A stretch of 64,000 nt of DNA from an uncultured Kiritimatiellota bacterium (lineage in GTDB: Bacteria > Verrucomicrobiota > Kiritimatiellia > RFP12 > DVOR01): contig CALXMW010000004.1 of assembly GCA_944389585.1 (NCBI GenBank), positions 62,001 to 126,000 of the forward strand, written 5' to 3'. Of the stretch, positions 17,173-25,356 are shown piece after piece. Positions within the stretch are counted from its first letter, which is position 1. Each line of letters begins with the position of its first letter. The notes under the pieces were generated by a model. That model worked only from the letters and a program-made list of their open reading frames with translations, was not told where the DNA came from and did no database searches. Position numbers and translations under genes: made by a program.

Positions 17173-17207
17173 CCGTCCGCTCTGCTCCCTGCCGCCCTCG
17201 CGGGCGG

Positions 17208-17699
17208 TCAGCGGAGGGGGAGGGCCATGGCGATCTCGGGGCAGGTGAAAGGGTTGGTGTGTTTGGTGCAGTAGACGCAGCCGCGGTAGATTTTGTGGAT
17301 GATCTGGGTCTTGGGGACCTCGCGGAAGCCGAGGGAGCCGAAGAACTCGGGCTGGAAGGTGAGGACGAGGGCTTGGGCGGGCTTGAAGCCGTCGATGCGT
17401 TGGAGGACGAAGCGGACGAGGCGCTTGCCGATGCCGCGGCCGCGCCAGGCTTGGGCGACGGCGACGGATTGGAGCTCGACGGTGGCGCCTTCGGGGCAGC
17501 CGATCTCGGGGAGGATCTGCCAGGCGGCGCAGGCGATGAGCTCGCGGCCGCGGACGGCGACGGTGAAGCGGTCGATGTTCTCGACGATGTTGTTGACGGG
17601 TCGGAGGATGAGCTCGTGGGGGTAGCTTTGGATGAGGCGGTGGATGGGGAACACGTCTTGGAGGGTGGCGCGGCGGATGACGACTTCCTCGGCTTCCAT
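17208..17699 (-). CDS. GNAT N-acetyltransferase, ArgA-like
   Basis: 163 residues. Single GNAT domain: IRRATLQDVFPIHRLIQ at the N-terminus, the acetyl-CoA loop VAQAWRGRGIGKRLV near 78-92, and FFGSLGFREVPK. The C-terminal CVYCTKHTNPFTCPEIAM resembles the C..C...CpE.AM ending of N-acetylglutamate synthase-type GNATs. That hints at an arginine-biosynthesis acetylation, but the substrate is not proven. It starts 14 bases after the TrkA gene and is probably co-transcribed with it. Confidence 0.8.
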   Translation of the reverse strand: MEAEEVVIRRATLQDVFPIHRLIQSYPHELILRPVNNIVENIDRFTVAVRGRELIACAAWQILPEIGCPEGATVELQSVAVAQAWRGRGIGKRLVRFVLQRIDGFKPAQALVLTFQPEFFGSLGFREVPKTQIIHKIYRGCVYCTKHTNPFTCPEIAMALPLR

Positions 17700-17713
17700 G
17701 GGGATCCCTTTCG

Positions 17714-18382
17714 TTAGGCTTGGGCGAAGGCGTCGATTTTGTCGGAGGGTCCGCAGACGAGGAGGTGGTCGTCGCCGCGGATGGGGGTGTCGGCCTGGGG
17801 GATGAGGAGGCGGCGGGGGGCGGCGGGGTCGGCGTCGTCGAGGCGGCGGATGGCCAGGACGGTGACGCCGTGGGCGCGGCGGATGTCGGCCTCGGCGAGG
17901 GTCTTGTCGGCGACGGCGTCGGGGGCGGGGATCTCGGCGGCGCAGAGGCCGTCGGCAATCTCGAAGAGGTCGACCTGGCTGACGGTGAGGAGGCTCCGCG
18001 CGAGGCGCTGGGCGCGGTCGCGGTTGGGGAAGATGACGACGTCGGCGCCGACGCGGCGCAGGACGCGGCCGTGGACGTCGGTGGAGGCCTTGGCGACGAC
18101 GGTGCGGACGCCGAGGTCCTTGCAGTTCACCGTGGCCATGATGGAGCCTTCGACGTTCTCGCCGATGGCGACGACGACGGTGTCGCAGCTGCCGAAGCCG
18201 GCCTCCTCGAGGGCGTGGATGTTCGTGGCGTCGCCCTCGATGGCCTTGGTGACGTACTCGGAGAGCTCCTGGATCTTGCTGCGGTCGGTGTCCATGAGGA
18301 GGACTTCCGCGCCTTGGGCCGCGAGCGCCTGCACGAGGGCCTCGCCGAAGCGGCCCGAGCCGATGATGCCGATGCGTTTCAT
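17714..18382 (-). CDS. TrkA/KtrA-type potassium-uptake regulatory protein
   Basis: 222 residues: an RCK_N Rossmann domain (IGIIGSGRFGEALVQALA, the NAD-binding GxGxxG near residues 6-11, and GDATNIHALEEAGF) followed by an RCK_C domain from about residue 140. Such subunits gate TrkH/KtrB potassium channels at the membrane in response to nucleotides. No channel gene is in this window. The predicted -10 box lies only six bases before the ATG, so the message may be leaderless. Confidence 0.88.
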   Translation of the reverse strand: MKRIGIIGSGRFGEALVQALAAQGAEVLLMDTDRSKIQELSEYVTKAIEGDATNIHALEEAGFGSCDTVVVAIGENVEGSIMATVNCKDLGVRTVVAKASTDVHGRVLRRVGADVVIFPNRDRAQRLARSLLTVSQVDLFEIADGLCAAEIPAPDAVADKTLAEADIRRAHGVTVLAIRRLDDADPAAPRRLLIPQADTPIRGDDHLLVCGPSDKIDAFAQA

Positions 18383-18388
18383 GCGCCC

Positions 18389-18399
18389 ATTGTACCAAA
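18389..18399 (-). promoter_or_regulatory. Extended -10 promoter of the TrkA-GNAT pair
   Basis: On the minus strand, TTTGGTACAAT with the -10 hexamer TACAAT at 18394-18389. Only GGGCGC separates the hexamer from the ATG, so transcription should start at or next to the start codon. No obvious -35 box. Confidence 0.6.
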
Positions 18400-18441
18400 C
18401 CGCGGGGCGGGGCGGGGGCGGTTTGGCGCGGGCGGGGGCGG

Positions 18442-18452
18442 TGTGGTATGAT
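18442..18452 (+). promoter_or_regulatory. Extended -10 promoter of the lipoprotein-lpxB unit
   Basis: TGTGGTATGAT with the -10 hexamer TATGAT at 18447-18452, followed by AAAGGGG and the ATG at 18462. The hexamer lies only nine bases from the start codon, so the leader would be a few bases at most unless a further upstream promoter is used. Confidence 0.5.
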
Positions 18453-18461
18453 AAAGGGGCT

Positions 18462-18914
18462 ATGAAAAGAATGCTTCCATTGCTGGCCATCGGGGCGTTG
18501 CTTTCGGGCTGCGCCACGGTTTCGTATGAGAACGTCGCGCCGTTGCCGGGGGAGACGCTGTCGCTCCACCGGACGGTGGCGCGGTACGAGGGGACGGTGG
18601 AGGTGCCGTGCCGTTTCCGGACGGCGCTGTGCCCGGAGCGGTGCGACCACGGGGGGGCGTATGCGCGCTTCGCCATCGTGGAATACACGGGCTACGAGAA
18701 GCCGGGGGAGTACGGCGACGGGCGCCAGGAGGCGTTCCTGGTGCGCGTGGCGCACAAGGACGGCTCGCCGGACGCGGCGACGCCGGAGGCCTTGCGCCTG
18801 GCCATCGCGGCGTTGGAGCCGGGGCAGGTGGTGGGGCTGGATTGGGCGCACGTCTACGTGAGCGCGGGCGGGGTGAGCGCGCCTGAGCGGATCGTCACGC
18901 GGTTGGCGGAATGA
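18462..18914 (+). CDS. Putative lipoprotein
   Basis: 150 residues, not recognised by function. A type II signal peptide with lipobox LLSGC (MKRMLPLLAIGALLSGCATV) puts the lipidated Cys at residue 17. The mature part is a small beta-rich globular domain with CRFRTALCPERCDHG, three closely spaced Cys that could bind metal or form disulfides. Its stop overlaps the lpxB start as ATGA, suggesting coupled expression with lipid A synthesis and an envelope role. Confidence 0.8.
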   Translation: MKRMLPLLAIGALLSGCATVSYENVAPLPGETLSLHRTVARYEGTVEVPCRFRTALCPERCDHGGAYARFAIVEYTGYEKPGEYGDGRQEAFLVRVAHKDGSPDAATPEALRLAIAALEPGQVVGLDWAHVYVSAGGVSAPERIVTRLAE

Positions 18915-20071
18915 GCGGCGCGCCGCTGAAGGTGATGGTGGCCGCCGGGGAGGTCTCCGGCGACATGTACGGGGGGGCCTTGGTGCGGGCCCTGCGGGCG
19001 CGTTTCCCGGGGCGGGAGATCGAGGTGCGGGGGATGGGGGGCGACGCGCTGCGGGCCGAGGGGGCGAAGCTGCTGTACCACACCGACGCGCTGGGGGCGA
19101 TGGGGTTGGTGGAGGTGGTGGCGAGGCTGCGCTTCTTCCGGAAGGCGTTGGCGGACATGGTGGCGTTGGCGGCGGCGTGGCGGCCGGATCTGCTGGTGAC
19201 GCTGGATTATTATTCGTTCAACGTGGCGCTGGCCGAGCGGGTGCGGGCGTTGGGGGTGCGGACGGCGCATTACATCTCGCCGAAGGTGTGGGTGTGGCGG
19301 CGGGGGCGCGTGCGGCGCGTGGCGCGGGCGTTCGACCTGCTGCTGTGCATCTTCCCGTTCGAGCCGGCGCTTTACGCGGGGACGGGCCTGCGGGCGGTGT
19401 ACGTGGGGCACCCGCTGGTGGAGCAGGCGGCGGCCACGCGGGCCGAGCCGCCGGCGGCATTGCCGTGGGGGCCTGGGCGGCGGGTGGCGATCTTGCCGGG
19501 GAGCCGGGCGGGGGAGATCCGGGCGTTGCTGCCGATTTTCCTGGAGGCGGCGCGGCGGGTGGAGGCGGCGCTGGGGGGGGAGGTCTCCTTCGTCTTGCCG
19601 GCGCCGACGCCGCGGATGCGGGCGCTGGCGGGGTCGATCTTGGCGCGCCATCCCGGGCCGGGGCGCCTGGCGGTGGTGGAGGGGCGCGCGCGCCACGTGC
19701 TGGCGCAGGCGGGGGCGGCGATGATCGCCAGCGGGACGGCGACGCTCGAGGCGTGCCTGATGGATTGCCCGGCGGTGCTGGCCTATCGGGTGAGCCTGCC
19801 GACGGAGCTGGTGGCGCGCCTGGTGACGTTGCGCGCGGCCTTCCGGTGGGCGGGGCTGGTGAACATCGTGGCGGGGCGCCTGGCGATGCCGGAGCTGCTG
19901 CAGCGCGACTGCACGGCGGCGAACGCCGCGCGCCTGACGTTGGCGTTCCTGGGCGACACGCCGGCGCGGCGGGAGCTGCTGGAGGCGTATGCGCAGGTGC
20001 GCGGGCGCCTGGGGCCGCCCGGGGCGACGGGGCGCGCGGCGGAGGCGTTGGCGGGGCTTTTGGGGGCCTAG
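18911..20071 (+). CDS. lpxB: Lipid-A-disaccharide synthase
   Basis: Glycosyltransferase that joins UDP-diacylglucosamine and lipid X at the inner membrane surface. 386 residues. The family N-terminus MVAAGEVSGDMYGGALVRAL is clear, followed by GMGGDALRAEGAKLLYH, YISPKVWVWRRGRVRRVA, VGHPLVE, VAILPGSRAGEIRALLP and the donor-site IASGTATLEACLM. It marks the organism as an LPS producer and fits kdsA and the lpt genes further on. Confidence 0.96.
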   Translation: MSGAPLKVMVAAGEVSGDMYGGALVRALRARFPGREIEVRGMGGDALRAEGAKLLYHTDALGAMGLVEVVARLRFFRKALADMVALAAAWRPDLLVTLDYYSFNVALAERVRALGVRTAHYISPKVWVWRRGRVRRVARAFDLLLCIFPFEPALYAGTGLRAVYVGHPLVEQAAATRAEPPAALPWGPGRRVAILPGSRAGEIRALLPIFLEAARRVEAALGGEVSFVLPAPTPRMRALAGSILARHPGPGRLAVVEGRARHVLAQAGAAMIASGTATLEACLMDCPAVLAYRVSLPTELVARLVTLRAAFRWAGLVNIVAGRLAMPELLQRDCTAANAARLTLAFLGDTPARRELLEAYAQVRGRLGPPGATGRAAEALAGLLGA

Positions 20072-20085
20072 GGCACGGGGGCGGT

Positions 20086-20096
20086 TTTGGTATAAT
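20086..20096 (+). promoter_or_regulatory. Extended -10 promoter of the Na+ symporter gene
   Basis: TTTGGTATAAT with a perfect TATAAT at 20091-20096, in the short gap after lpxB. GGAAAGAGGAG before the ATG at 20121 is the ribosome-binding site. Confidence 0.72.
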
Positions 20097-20120
20097 GCGG
20101 GGAACGGAAAGAGGAGCGGC

Positions 20121-21671
20121 ATGACGCGCGAGAATTGGACTTCGTCGATCGGTTTCATCTTGGCTTCCGCGGGCTCGGCCATCGGGCTGGGGAACATTTG
20201 GAAGTTCCCGTACATGGCCGGTGAGAACGGCGGGGGGACGTTCGTGCTGGTGTACGTGCTGTGCGTGGCGTTCATCGGCCTGCCGGTGATGTGCGCGGAG
20301 ATGTTGATTGGGCGGCACACGCGGCGCAACATCATCAACGCGATGGGCAAGGTGGAGCGGCTCTCGGGGAGCGTGGGGGCGCGCTTCGTGCTGAGCACGC
20401 TCTCGGCGGGGATGGCGGTGGCCTTCGCGACGATGGAGGCGTGGCTGCCGGTGGCGCTGGCGCTGGCGGGGGTCTTCCTCTTCGCGAAGAAGGGATTCTC
20501 GGTGCTGGGGTGGGTGTGCACCGTCGTGGCGCTGGCGATCTTGTCGTACTACGCGGTGATCGGGGGGTGGATCGTGGAGTACATCCGACTGGCGCTGACG
20601 GGGACGCTGGTGCCCGAGGCGGCCGGGGGCGTGGCGGCGGTGGAGGTGGCCAAGACGTCGCAGACGGCCTTCGCGGCGTACGTGGCCAGCCCGTGGCGGG
20701 TGCTGTGGGGCTTTGGCGTCTTCATGGCGGTGACGGGGGCGATGCTGCTGGGCGGCATCCGCGCGGGCATCGAGCGGATGAGCAAAATCCTGATGCCGCT
20801 GCTCTTCGTGCTGCTGCTGGTGGTGATCGCGCGCAGCGTGACGCTGCCCGGGGCGGGCGAGGGCATCGCCTTTTTGCTGAGGCCGACGCTGGACGCCTTC
20901 ACGCCCAAGGTGGTGCTGATGGCGCTGGGGCAGGTCTTCTTCTCGCTCTCGCTGGGCATGGCCATCACCGTCACCTACGGCTCGTACCTGCACAAGGAGC
21001 ACAACATCCTGCGCGCCGCGGGGTGGGTGGGCGTGCTGGACACGTGCGCGGCGCTCCTGGCGGGGCTGGCCATCTTCCCGGCGGTCTTCGCGGTGGGGCT
21101 TTCGCCCAGCGCGGGGCCGGGGCTCATCTTCGGGGCCCTGCCGGCGGTCTTCGACACGATGTGGTGGGGGCCCTTCTGGGCGGCGTGCTTCTTCTTCATG
21201 CTGTTCATCGCGGCGGTCACCAGCTCGGTGGCGCTGCTGGAGTGCGGGGCGACGGTCTTCATCGAGCGCCTGCGGCGCGGGCACAAGCGCGGGAGCCGCC
21301 GCACGGCGGTGCTCATCGGCTTCGCGCTCTGCACGCTGATGGGCCTGCTCTCGGTCTTCTCCACGGCCGATTGGGGCCACCTGCCGTGGCTGGGGCGCGC
21401 CGCCGAGGCCTGCATGGGCGACCTGTACCGCGGGAACTGGCTGGACACGCTCGACAACTTCGCCAGCAACTGGTGCCTGCCCTTCACCGCGCTCTCCACC
21501 GCGCTCCTGGTGGGCTGGGCCTGGACGCCGCGCCGCGCCGCGCCCGAGCTGCTCGCCGCCGGGGAGGATTGGCGCGCGCTGCCGGCGCTGTGGGGCTTCC
21601 TCGTCCGGTGGGTCTCGCCCGTGGGCATCCTGCTGGTCTTCCTCTACGTCTCGGGCTTCCTGGGGCTCTGA
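20121..21671 (+). CDS. Sodium-dependent neurotransmitter-symporter family transporter
   Basis: LeuT-fold (NSS/SNF) symporter in the inner membrane, usually moving amino acids with Na+. 516 residues, about 11-12 helices. The N-terminal unwound TM1 motif SAGSAIGLGNIWKFPYMAG is near 17-35 with GGGTFVLVYVL following. ITVTYGSYL and the TM8 Na+-site stretch AAVTSSVALLE are also visible. Substrate cannot be assigned. The ATG at 20121 was chosen on MTRENWTSS and its RBS. Its last base is the first base of the next ATG. Confidence 0.93.
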   Translation: MTRENWTSSIGFILASAGSAIGLGNIWKFPYMAGENGGGTFVLVYVLCVAFIGLPVMCAEMLIGRHTRRNIINAMGKVERLSGSVGARFVLSTLSAGMAVAFATMEAWLPVALALAGVFLFAKKGFSVLGWVCTVVALAILSYYAVIGGWIVEYIRLALTGTLVPEAAGGVAAVEVAKTSQTAFAAYVASPWRVLWGFGVFMAVTGAMLLGGIRAGIERMSKILMPLLFVLLLVVIARSVTLPGAGEGIAFLLRPTLDAFTPKVVLMALGQVFFSLSLGMAITVTYGSYLHKEHNILRAAGWVGVLDTCAALLAGLAIFPAVFAVGLSPSAGPGLIFGALPAVFDTMWWGPFWAACFFFMLFIAAVTSSVALLECGATVFIERLRRGHKRGSRRTAVLIGFALCTLMGLLSVFSTADWGHLPWLGRAAEACMGDLYRGNWLDTLDNFASNWCLPFTALSTALLVGWAWTPRRAAPELLAAGEDWRALPALWGFLVRWVSPVGILLVFLYVSGFLGL

Positions 21672-22453
21672 TGAAGGCGCCGCTGCTGCTCTGCCTGGCC
21701 GCGCCGCTGGCCCTCGCGCAAGGGGAGGCCGGGCGCGGGCGCTACCAGCCGATCATCGACGCCAAGCCCTTCGGCGACATGGCCCAGCAGGTCTCCGCCG
21801 AGGCCGCCGCCGACGCCGCCGAGCAGCAACGCCAGCGCGAGGAGATCGCCCAGAAGTTCCGCATGGTCGGCATCACCGACCTGCCCGACGGCTCGCGCAA
21901 GATCGCCTTTCTCGACGAGACGGGCGGGGCCTTCGCCAGCTATCTGCTGGGCGTGGGCGAGACGCAGAACGGCTTCACCCTCGTCGAGGCCGACTACGAC
22001 GCCGAATGGGCCACCCTCGCCAAGGACGGCCTCACCTTCACCCTCGGCCTCGGCAAAGGCCTCATCGAGAAGCCCGCCCCCGCCGCCTCCTCCGCCGCCC
22101 CCGCCGCGCCGCGCCCCGCCCTCCGCGCCCAGGCCCCCGCGCAGGGTTCCTTCCGCGACCGCCTGCTCCGTCGCGAGGCCGCCAAGGCCCAGGCCGAGGC
22201 CAAGCGCCGCGAGGCCATCGGCAACGAGATCGCCGCCGAGAACGCCAAGATCATCGAGGCCCAGACCCAGGCCGCCGCGCGCCGCCTGCAGATCGAGCGC
22301 ATCAAGCAGGGCCTGCCGCCCACCCGCCCCATCACCCTCACCGCCGAGGAGGACGCCGAGCTCGAGGCCGCCGGCGTCTTCGACCGCCCGCAGGCCGCCC
22401 CCGCCGCCCAACCGGAGCCCCCCGATGAAGCCTTACCCCCAGCCAACCCCTGA
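21671..22453 (+). CDS. Exported Ala/Glu-rich coiled-coil protein, unknown
   Basis: 260 residues, not recognised. Short hydrophobic signal peptide (MKAPLLLCLAAPLALAQG), a small domain over about 50-115 with SRKIAFLDETGGAFASYLLG and GFTLVEADYDAEWATL, then a Pro/Ala linker and a charged helical C-terminus. It begins with a one-base overlap with the symporter stop (TGATG) and overlaps the parvulin gene by 29 bases, so it sits in a coupled cell-envelope cluster. Confidence 0.72.
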   Translation: MKAPLLLCLAAPLALAQGEAGRGRYQPIIDAKPFGDMAQQVSAEAAADAAEQQRQREEIAQKFRMVGITDLPDGSRKIAFLDETGGAFASYLLGVGETQNGFTLVEADYDAEWATLAKDGLTFTLGLGKGLIEKPAPAASSAAPAAPRPALRAQAPAQGSFRDRLLRREAAKAQAEAKRREAIGNEIAAENAKIIEAQTQAAARRLQIERIKQGLPPTRPITLTAEEDAELEAAGVFDRPQAAPAAQPEPPDEALPPANP

Positions 22454-23129
22454 GGCCGTCGCCGCCGAGGCCGAGCGCCTCCGCCCCCGCTACGAGGCCT
22501 TCCTGCGCGCCAACGGCGAGGAGCCGAGCGACGCACAGCTGCGCGAGTGGGCCGCCGAGAACCTCCGCGAGCGCATCATCCTGGAGACCGACGCCAAGGC
22601 CGCGGGCAAGAGCGTCGAGCAACTCATGAAAGACGTGGCCGAGGCCGCGCCCGAGCCGACCGTGGAGGAGGCCCGCGCCGCCTTCAAGGCCCACCCCGAG
22701 CGCTTCGTCGCCCCCGAGCGCGTCCACGCGCGCCACATCGTCATCCACCGCGGCCCGGGCGTGGACCCGGCCGAGGCCGTGACCGCGCTCCTCAACCTGC
22801 GCGCGGATCTCCTGGCGGGCCGAACGACGTGGGAGGAGGCCGCCGCGGCGCGCTCCTCCTGCCCCGGCAACGACGACCTGGGCTTCTTCCCGCGCGGGGC
22901 GATGGTGCAGGCCTTCGAGGACGCGGCCTTCGCCGCCGAGGAGGGCGCGCTCACCGACGTGGTGGAGACGGCGTTCGGCTGGCACCTCATCCAGGTGCTG
23001 GCCCACCTGCCCGAGGAGCCGATGCTCTTCGAGGAGGCCAAGGAGGGGCTCCTGGCCGCGCTCCGCGAGGAACGCGCCCGCGCCGCGCTCGAGGCCTATG
23101 TGGACGCGCGCAAGGGCCGCTTCGCCTGA
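22425..23129 (+). CDS. Parvulin-type peptidyl-prolyl isomerase
   Basis: 234 residues. The rotamase domain covers about 95-200: VHARHIVIHRG, DDLGFFPRGAMVQAFEDAAF and ETAFGWHLIQVLAH are the SurA/PpiC signatures. An N-terminal helical region (about 1-90) resembles the chaperone arm of SurA-like proteins. No signal peptide is visible at the chosen ATG, so the location is uncertain. Overlaps the upstream exported-protein gene by 29 bases. Confidence 0.88.
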   Translation: MKPYPQPTPEAVAAEAERLRPRYEAFLRANGEEPSDAQLREWAAENLRERIILETDAKAAGKSVEQLMKDVAEAAPEPTVEEARAAFKAHPERFVAPERVHARHIVIHRGPGVDPAEAVTALLNLRADLLAGRTTWEEAAAARSSCPGNDDLGFFPRGAMVQAFEDAAFAAEEGALTDVVETAFGWHLIQVLAHLPEEPMLFEEAKEGLLAALREERARAALEAYVDARKGRFA

Positions 23130-23155
23130 GGCGGCCGGCTTCTTTTATCCTTTTT

Positions 23156-24136
23156 TCAGAGCATCCAGGGCTCGAAGGCCTCGCGCGGGAGCGGTTCGGC
23201 GGCGAACTCCGTCTGGCCCTCGGGGGTCAGGTGGCGGACGGTGATTTGCGGGAGGCCGCCGCGGTCGCCATAGTGCGCGACGATGCCGGCGGCCAGGCGC
23301 AGGTCCTCCGGGCCGATGGGGCCGAGGATGGCGGCGGTGGGGCCCGGGACGTTGACGGTGTGCAGGAGGGCGCGGCCGCGCGCGGCGAGGGCCTTGAGGG
23401 CCTGGTTGTCGGCGCGGTTGCGCCCCACGATGATGCGGCCGCCGCCGGGCAGGCGGAAGTGACGCGAGAAGCGCAGGAGCGCGACGTCCTCGGCGGCGGG
23501 GATGCCCTCGGTGTGGTCGAAGAGGTCGCGCAGCTTGCGGCAGTAGCCCTTCTCGGTGAGGAGGCAGCCGCCGGCGGGGGAGGGGAAGGTCTTCAGGCCG
23601 AAGCGCTTGGCCAGGGCCAGCTGCTCGACGCGCTGGCGGCCCTGGATGGCGCAGAGGCGCGCGCGGTCGACGCGGCCCTCGAGCTCGGGCTCGGTGGGGT
23701 CGAGGAGCTGGGCCGAGAGGGGGCGCAGGAGGCGGCCGGGGAGGCCGGAGGCCTGGGCCACCGTCTCCAGGCTCTTGCGGTTTTGGGACATGGGGCGCTG
23801 GCCCAGCACCTCGCCGGTGGAGACGAAGTCGTAGCCGCCCTGGCGCATGAACGCGCCGGCGCGGCGGATCATGGCGGCGTGGCAGTCGATGCAGGGGTTC
23901 ATCGCGCCGCCGAAGCCGTGGGGCGGGTCGCGCACCAGCGCCAGGATGTCGGCGGTGAAGTCCAGCTCGTGGAGGCGCACGCCCAGCTGCGCGGCGGCCT
24001 GGCGCGCGGATTTCGCGTCGAAGAAGGGGCTGACGAAGACCACGCCCTCCATCTCGATGCCCTGGTCGCGCAAGACGCAAATGGCGAGCATGGAATCGAG
24101 CCCGCCGGAAAGAAGGGAGATGCCGCGTGTCTGCAT
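23156..24136 (-). CDS. PP-loop thiouridylase-like protein (MnmA/ThiI-related)
   Basis: 326 residues. The N-terminal PP-loop ATP pyrophosphatase motif is ISLLSGGLDSMLAICVL. A Cys pair MNPCIDCHAAM lies near 80-90, followed by STGEVLGQRPMSQN, as in tRNA-thiolation enzymes often annotated as thiouridylate methyltransferases. The C-terminal part (LPGGGRIIVGRNRADNQAL) resembles an NFACT-R-type RNA-binding segment. Likely role: sulfur modification of tRNA; the exact position is unknown. Convergent with the parvulin gene, divergent from the M42 peptidase. Confidence 0.75.
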   Translation of the reverse strand: MQTRGISLLSGGLDSMLAICVLRDQGIEMEGVVFVSPFFDAKSARQAAAQLGVRLHELDFTADILALVRDPPHGFGGAMNPCIDCHAAMIRRAGAFMRQGGYDFVSTGEVLGQRPMSQNRKSLETVAQASGLPGRLLRPLSAQLLDPTEPELEGRVDRARLCAIQGRQRVEQLALAKRFGLKTFPSPAGGCLLTEKGYCRKLRDLFDHTEGIPAAEDVALLRFSRHFRLPGGGRIIVGRNRADNQALKALAARGRALLHTVNVPGPTAAILGPIGPEDLRLAAGIVAHYGDRGGLPQITVRHLTPEGQTEFAAEPLPREAFEPWML

Positions 24137-24181
24137 GGGTGGTGCGCCCCGAATGGTTGCCGAAGTGACGAAACGCCGCAC

Positions 24182-24192
24182 ATTGTAGCAAA
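24182..24192 (-). promoter_or_regulatory. Extended -10 promoter of the PP-loop gene
   Basis: Minus-strand TTTGCTACAAT with the -10 hexamer TACAAT at 24187-24182, about 45 bases before the ATG at 24136. It is one half of a divergent promoter pair. Confidence 0.62.
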
Positions 24193-24224
24193 CCGGGCGG
24201 TGCGGGGAGACAGCCGCGCGCGGA

Positions 24225-24235
24225 TTTGCTACACT
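24225..24235 (+). promoter_or_regulatory. Extended -10 promoter of the M42 peptidase-nadC unit
   Basis: TTTGCTACACT with the -10 hexamer TACACT at 24230-24235. TTTTAGGAGCG provides the ribosome-binding site before the ATG at 24259. Confidence 0.65.
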
Positions 24236-24258
24236 GGGGAAGATTTTAGGAGCGCGCG

Positions 24259-25341
24259 ATGTTGGACAAGCAGGCAATGGGTTTTCTCAAGGCGTTGGTG
24301 GCGTGCCGGGCCCCGAGCGGGTTCGAGCAGGACGGCCAGCGGCTGATGGCAAGGCACCTGGCGCTCGCCGGCGTGGCGTGCGCCTTTGACGTGCACGGCA
24401 ACCTCCACGCCGTGCTCAACGAGGGCGCCCCCACCAAGGTCATGCTCGAGGCGCACTGCGACGAGATCGGCTTCCTCGTCTCCTACATCGACGATTCCGG
24501 ATTCCTTTACCTCATCCCCAACGGCGGCGTCACCCCCCAGACCGTCGCCGGCGAGCGCGTCGTCATCCAGGGTCGGGAGGGCCCCGTCAACGGCGTCTTC
24601 GGCGTGCGCCCGCCCCACCTCATGGGCCCCAAGGAGCGCGAGAACGTCGCCCCCAAGGAGCTCGCCGAGGCGCCGGTGGACATCGGCGCGCGCTCCAAGG
24701 CCGAGGCCGAGGCCCTCGTCGCCCTCGGCGCCCCGGCGGTGGTGGACGCGGGCTGGCGGCCGCTCGCCGGCAGCCGCGTCTCCTGCCGCGGGTTGGACAA
24801 CCGCATCGGCGCCTTCATCGCCACGGAGGTCGTCCGCCGCCTGGCCGAGGAACCCCTCGCGCCGCTGAACGTGGCGCTCCACCTCGTCGGCAGCGTGCAG
24901 GAGGAGCTCGGGCTCGTCGGCGGGCAGACGGCGGCCTATGCGGTGGCGCCGGATATCGGGATCTGCCTCGACGTCGGCTTCGCCACGGACGCGACCCCCG
25001 CCGACCGCCGGAAGATGGGCGACGTGCGCCTCGGCGGCGGCCCCATCCTGGGCGTGGGCCCGCTCTACAACCCCAAGCTCCGCGCGATGCTCGAGGCCAC
25101 CGCCCGCCTCGAGGAGATCCCCCTCCAGCCGCAGGTGCGCGCCCGCGCCTCGGGCAACAACGCCTATTCCATGCGCCTGCAGCGCGGCGGCGCGGCCGTC
25201 GCCCTCATCTCCATCCCCCTGCGCTACATGCACAGCCCCGTCGAGGTCGTCGACCTCGACGACGTGGAGCGGATCATCCGCCTGCTGTGCGCCTTCATCG
25301 GCGGCCTGCCGGCCAACCCCGAGCTGACGCCCGAACTCTGA
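24259..25341 (+). CDS. M42 family metallo-aminopeptidase
   Basis: Cytosolic dinuclear metallopeptidase (FrvX/glutamyl aminopeptidase/TET type). 360 residues. CRAPSGFEQDGQRLM at the start, first metal His in MLEAHCDEIGFLV near 61-73, metal Asp in RGLDNRIGAF, catalytic Glu-Glu in GSVQEELGLVGGQTAA near 214-229 and the late metal His in RYMHSPVEVVD. Probably assembles into a tetrahedral dodecamer and trims peptides. First gene of the unit that continues with nadC 15 bases downstream. Confidence 0.92.
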   Translation: MLDKQAMGFLKALVACRAPSGFEQDGQRLMARHLALAGVACAFDVHGNLHAVLNEGAPTKVMLEAHCDEIGFLVSYIDDSGFLYLIPNGGVTPQTVAGERVVIQGREGPVNGVFGVRPPHLMGPKERENVAPKELAEAPVDIGARSKAEAEALVALGAPAVVDAGWRPLAGSRVSCRGLDNRIGAFIATEVVRRLAEEPLAPLNVALHLVGSVQEELGLVGGQTAAYAVAPDIGICLDVGFATDATPADRRKMGDVRLGGGPILGVGPLYNPKLRAMLEATARLEEIPLQPQVRARASGNNAYSMRLQRGGAAVALISIPLRYMHSPVEVVDLDDVERIIRLLCAFIGGLPANPELTPEL

Positions 25342-25356
25342 TCGGAGGACGAACCC

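Noticed and set aside
17208-18851. Single long minus-strand protein covering GNAT and most of TrkA
   Set aside because: Two separate families in two frames, each with its own start; the long frame joins the GNAT to an Arg-rich shadow of TrkA.
23132-23155. T-rich stretch between the parvulin and PP-loop genes as a terminator
   Set aside because: Only a short GCCGGC palindrome precedes the T runs; stem too weak to call.
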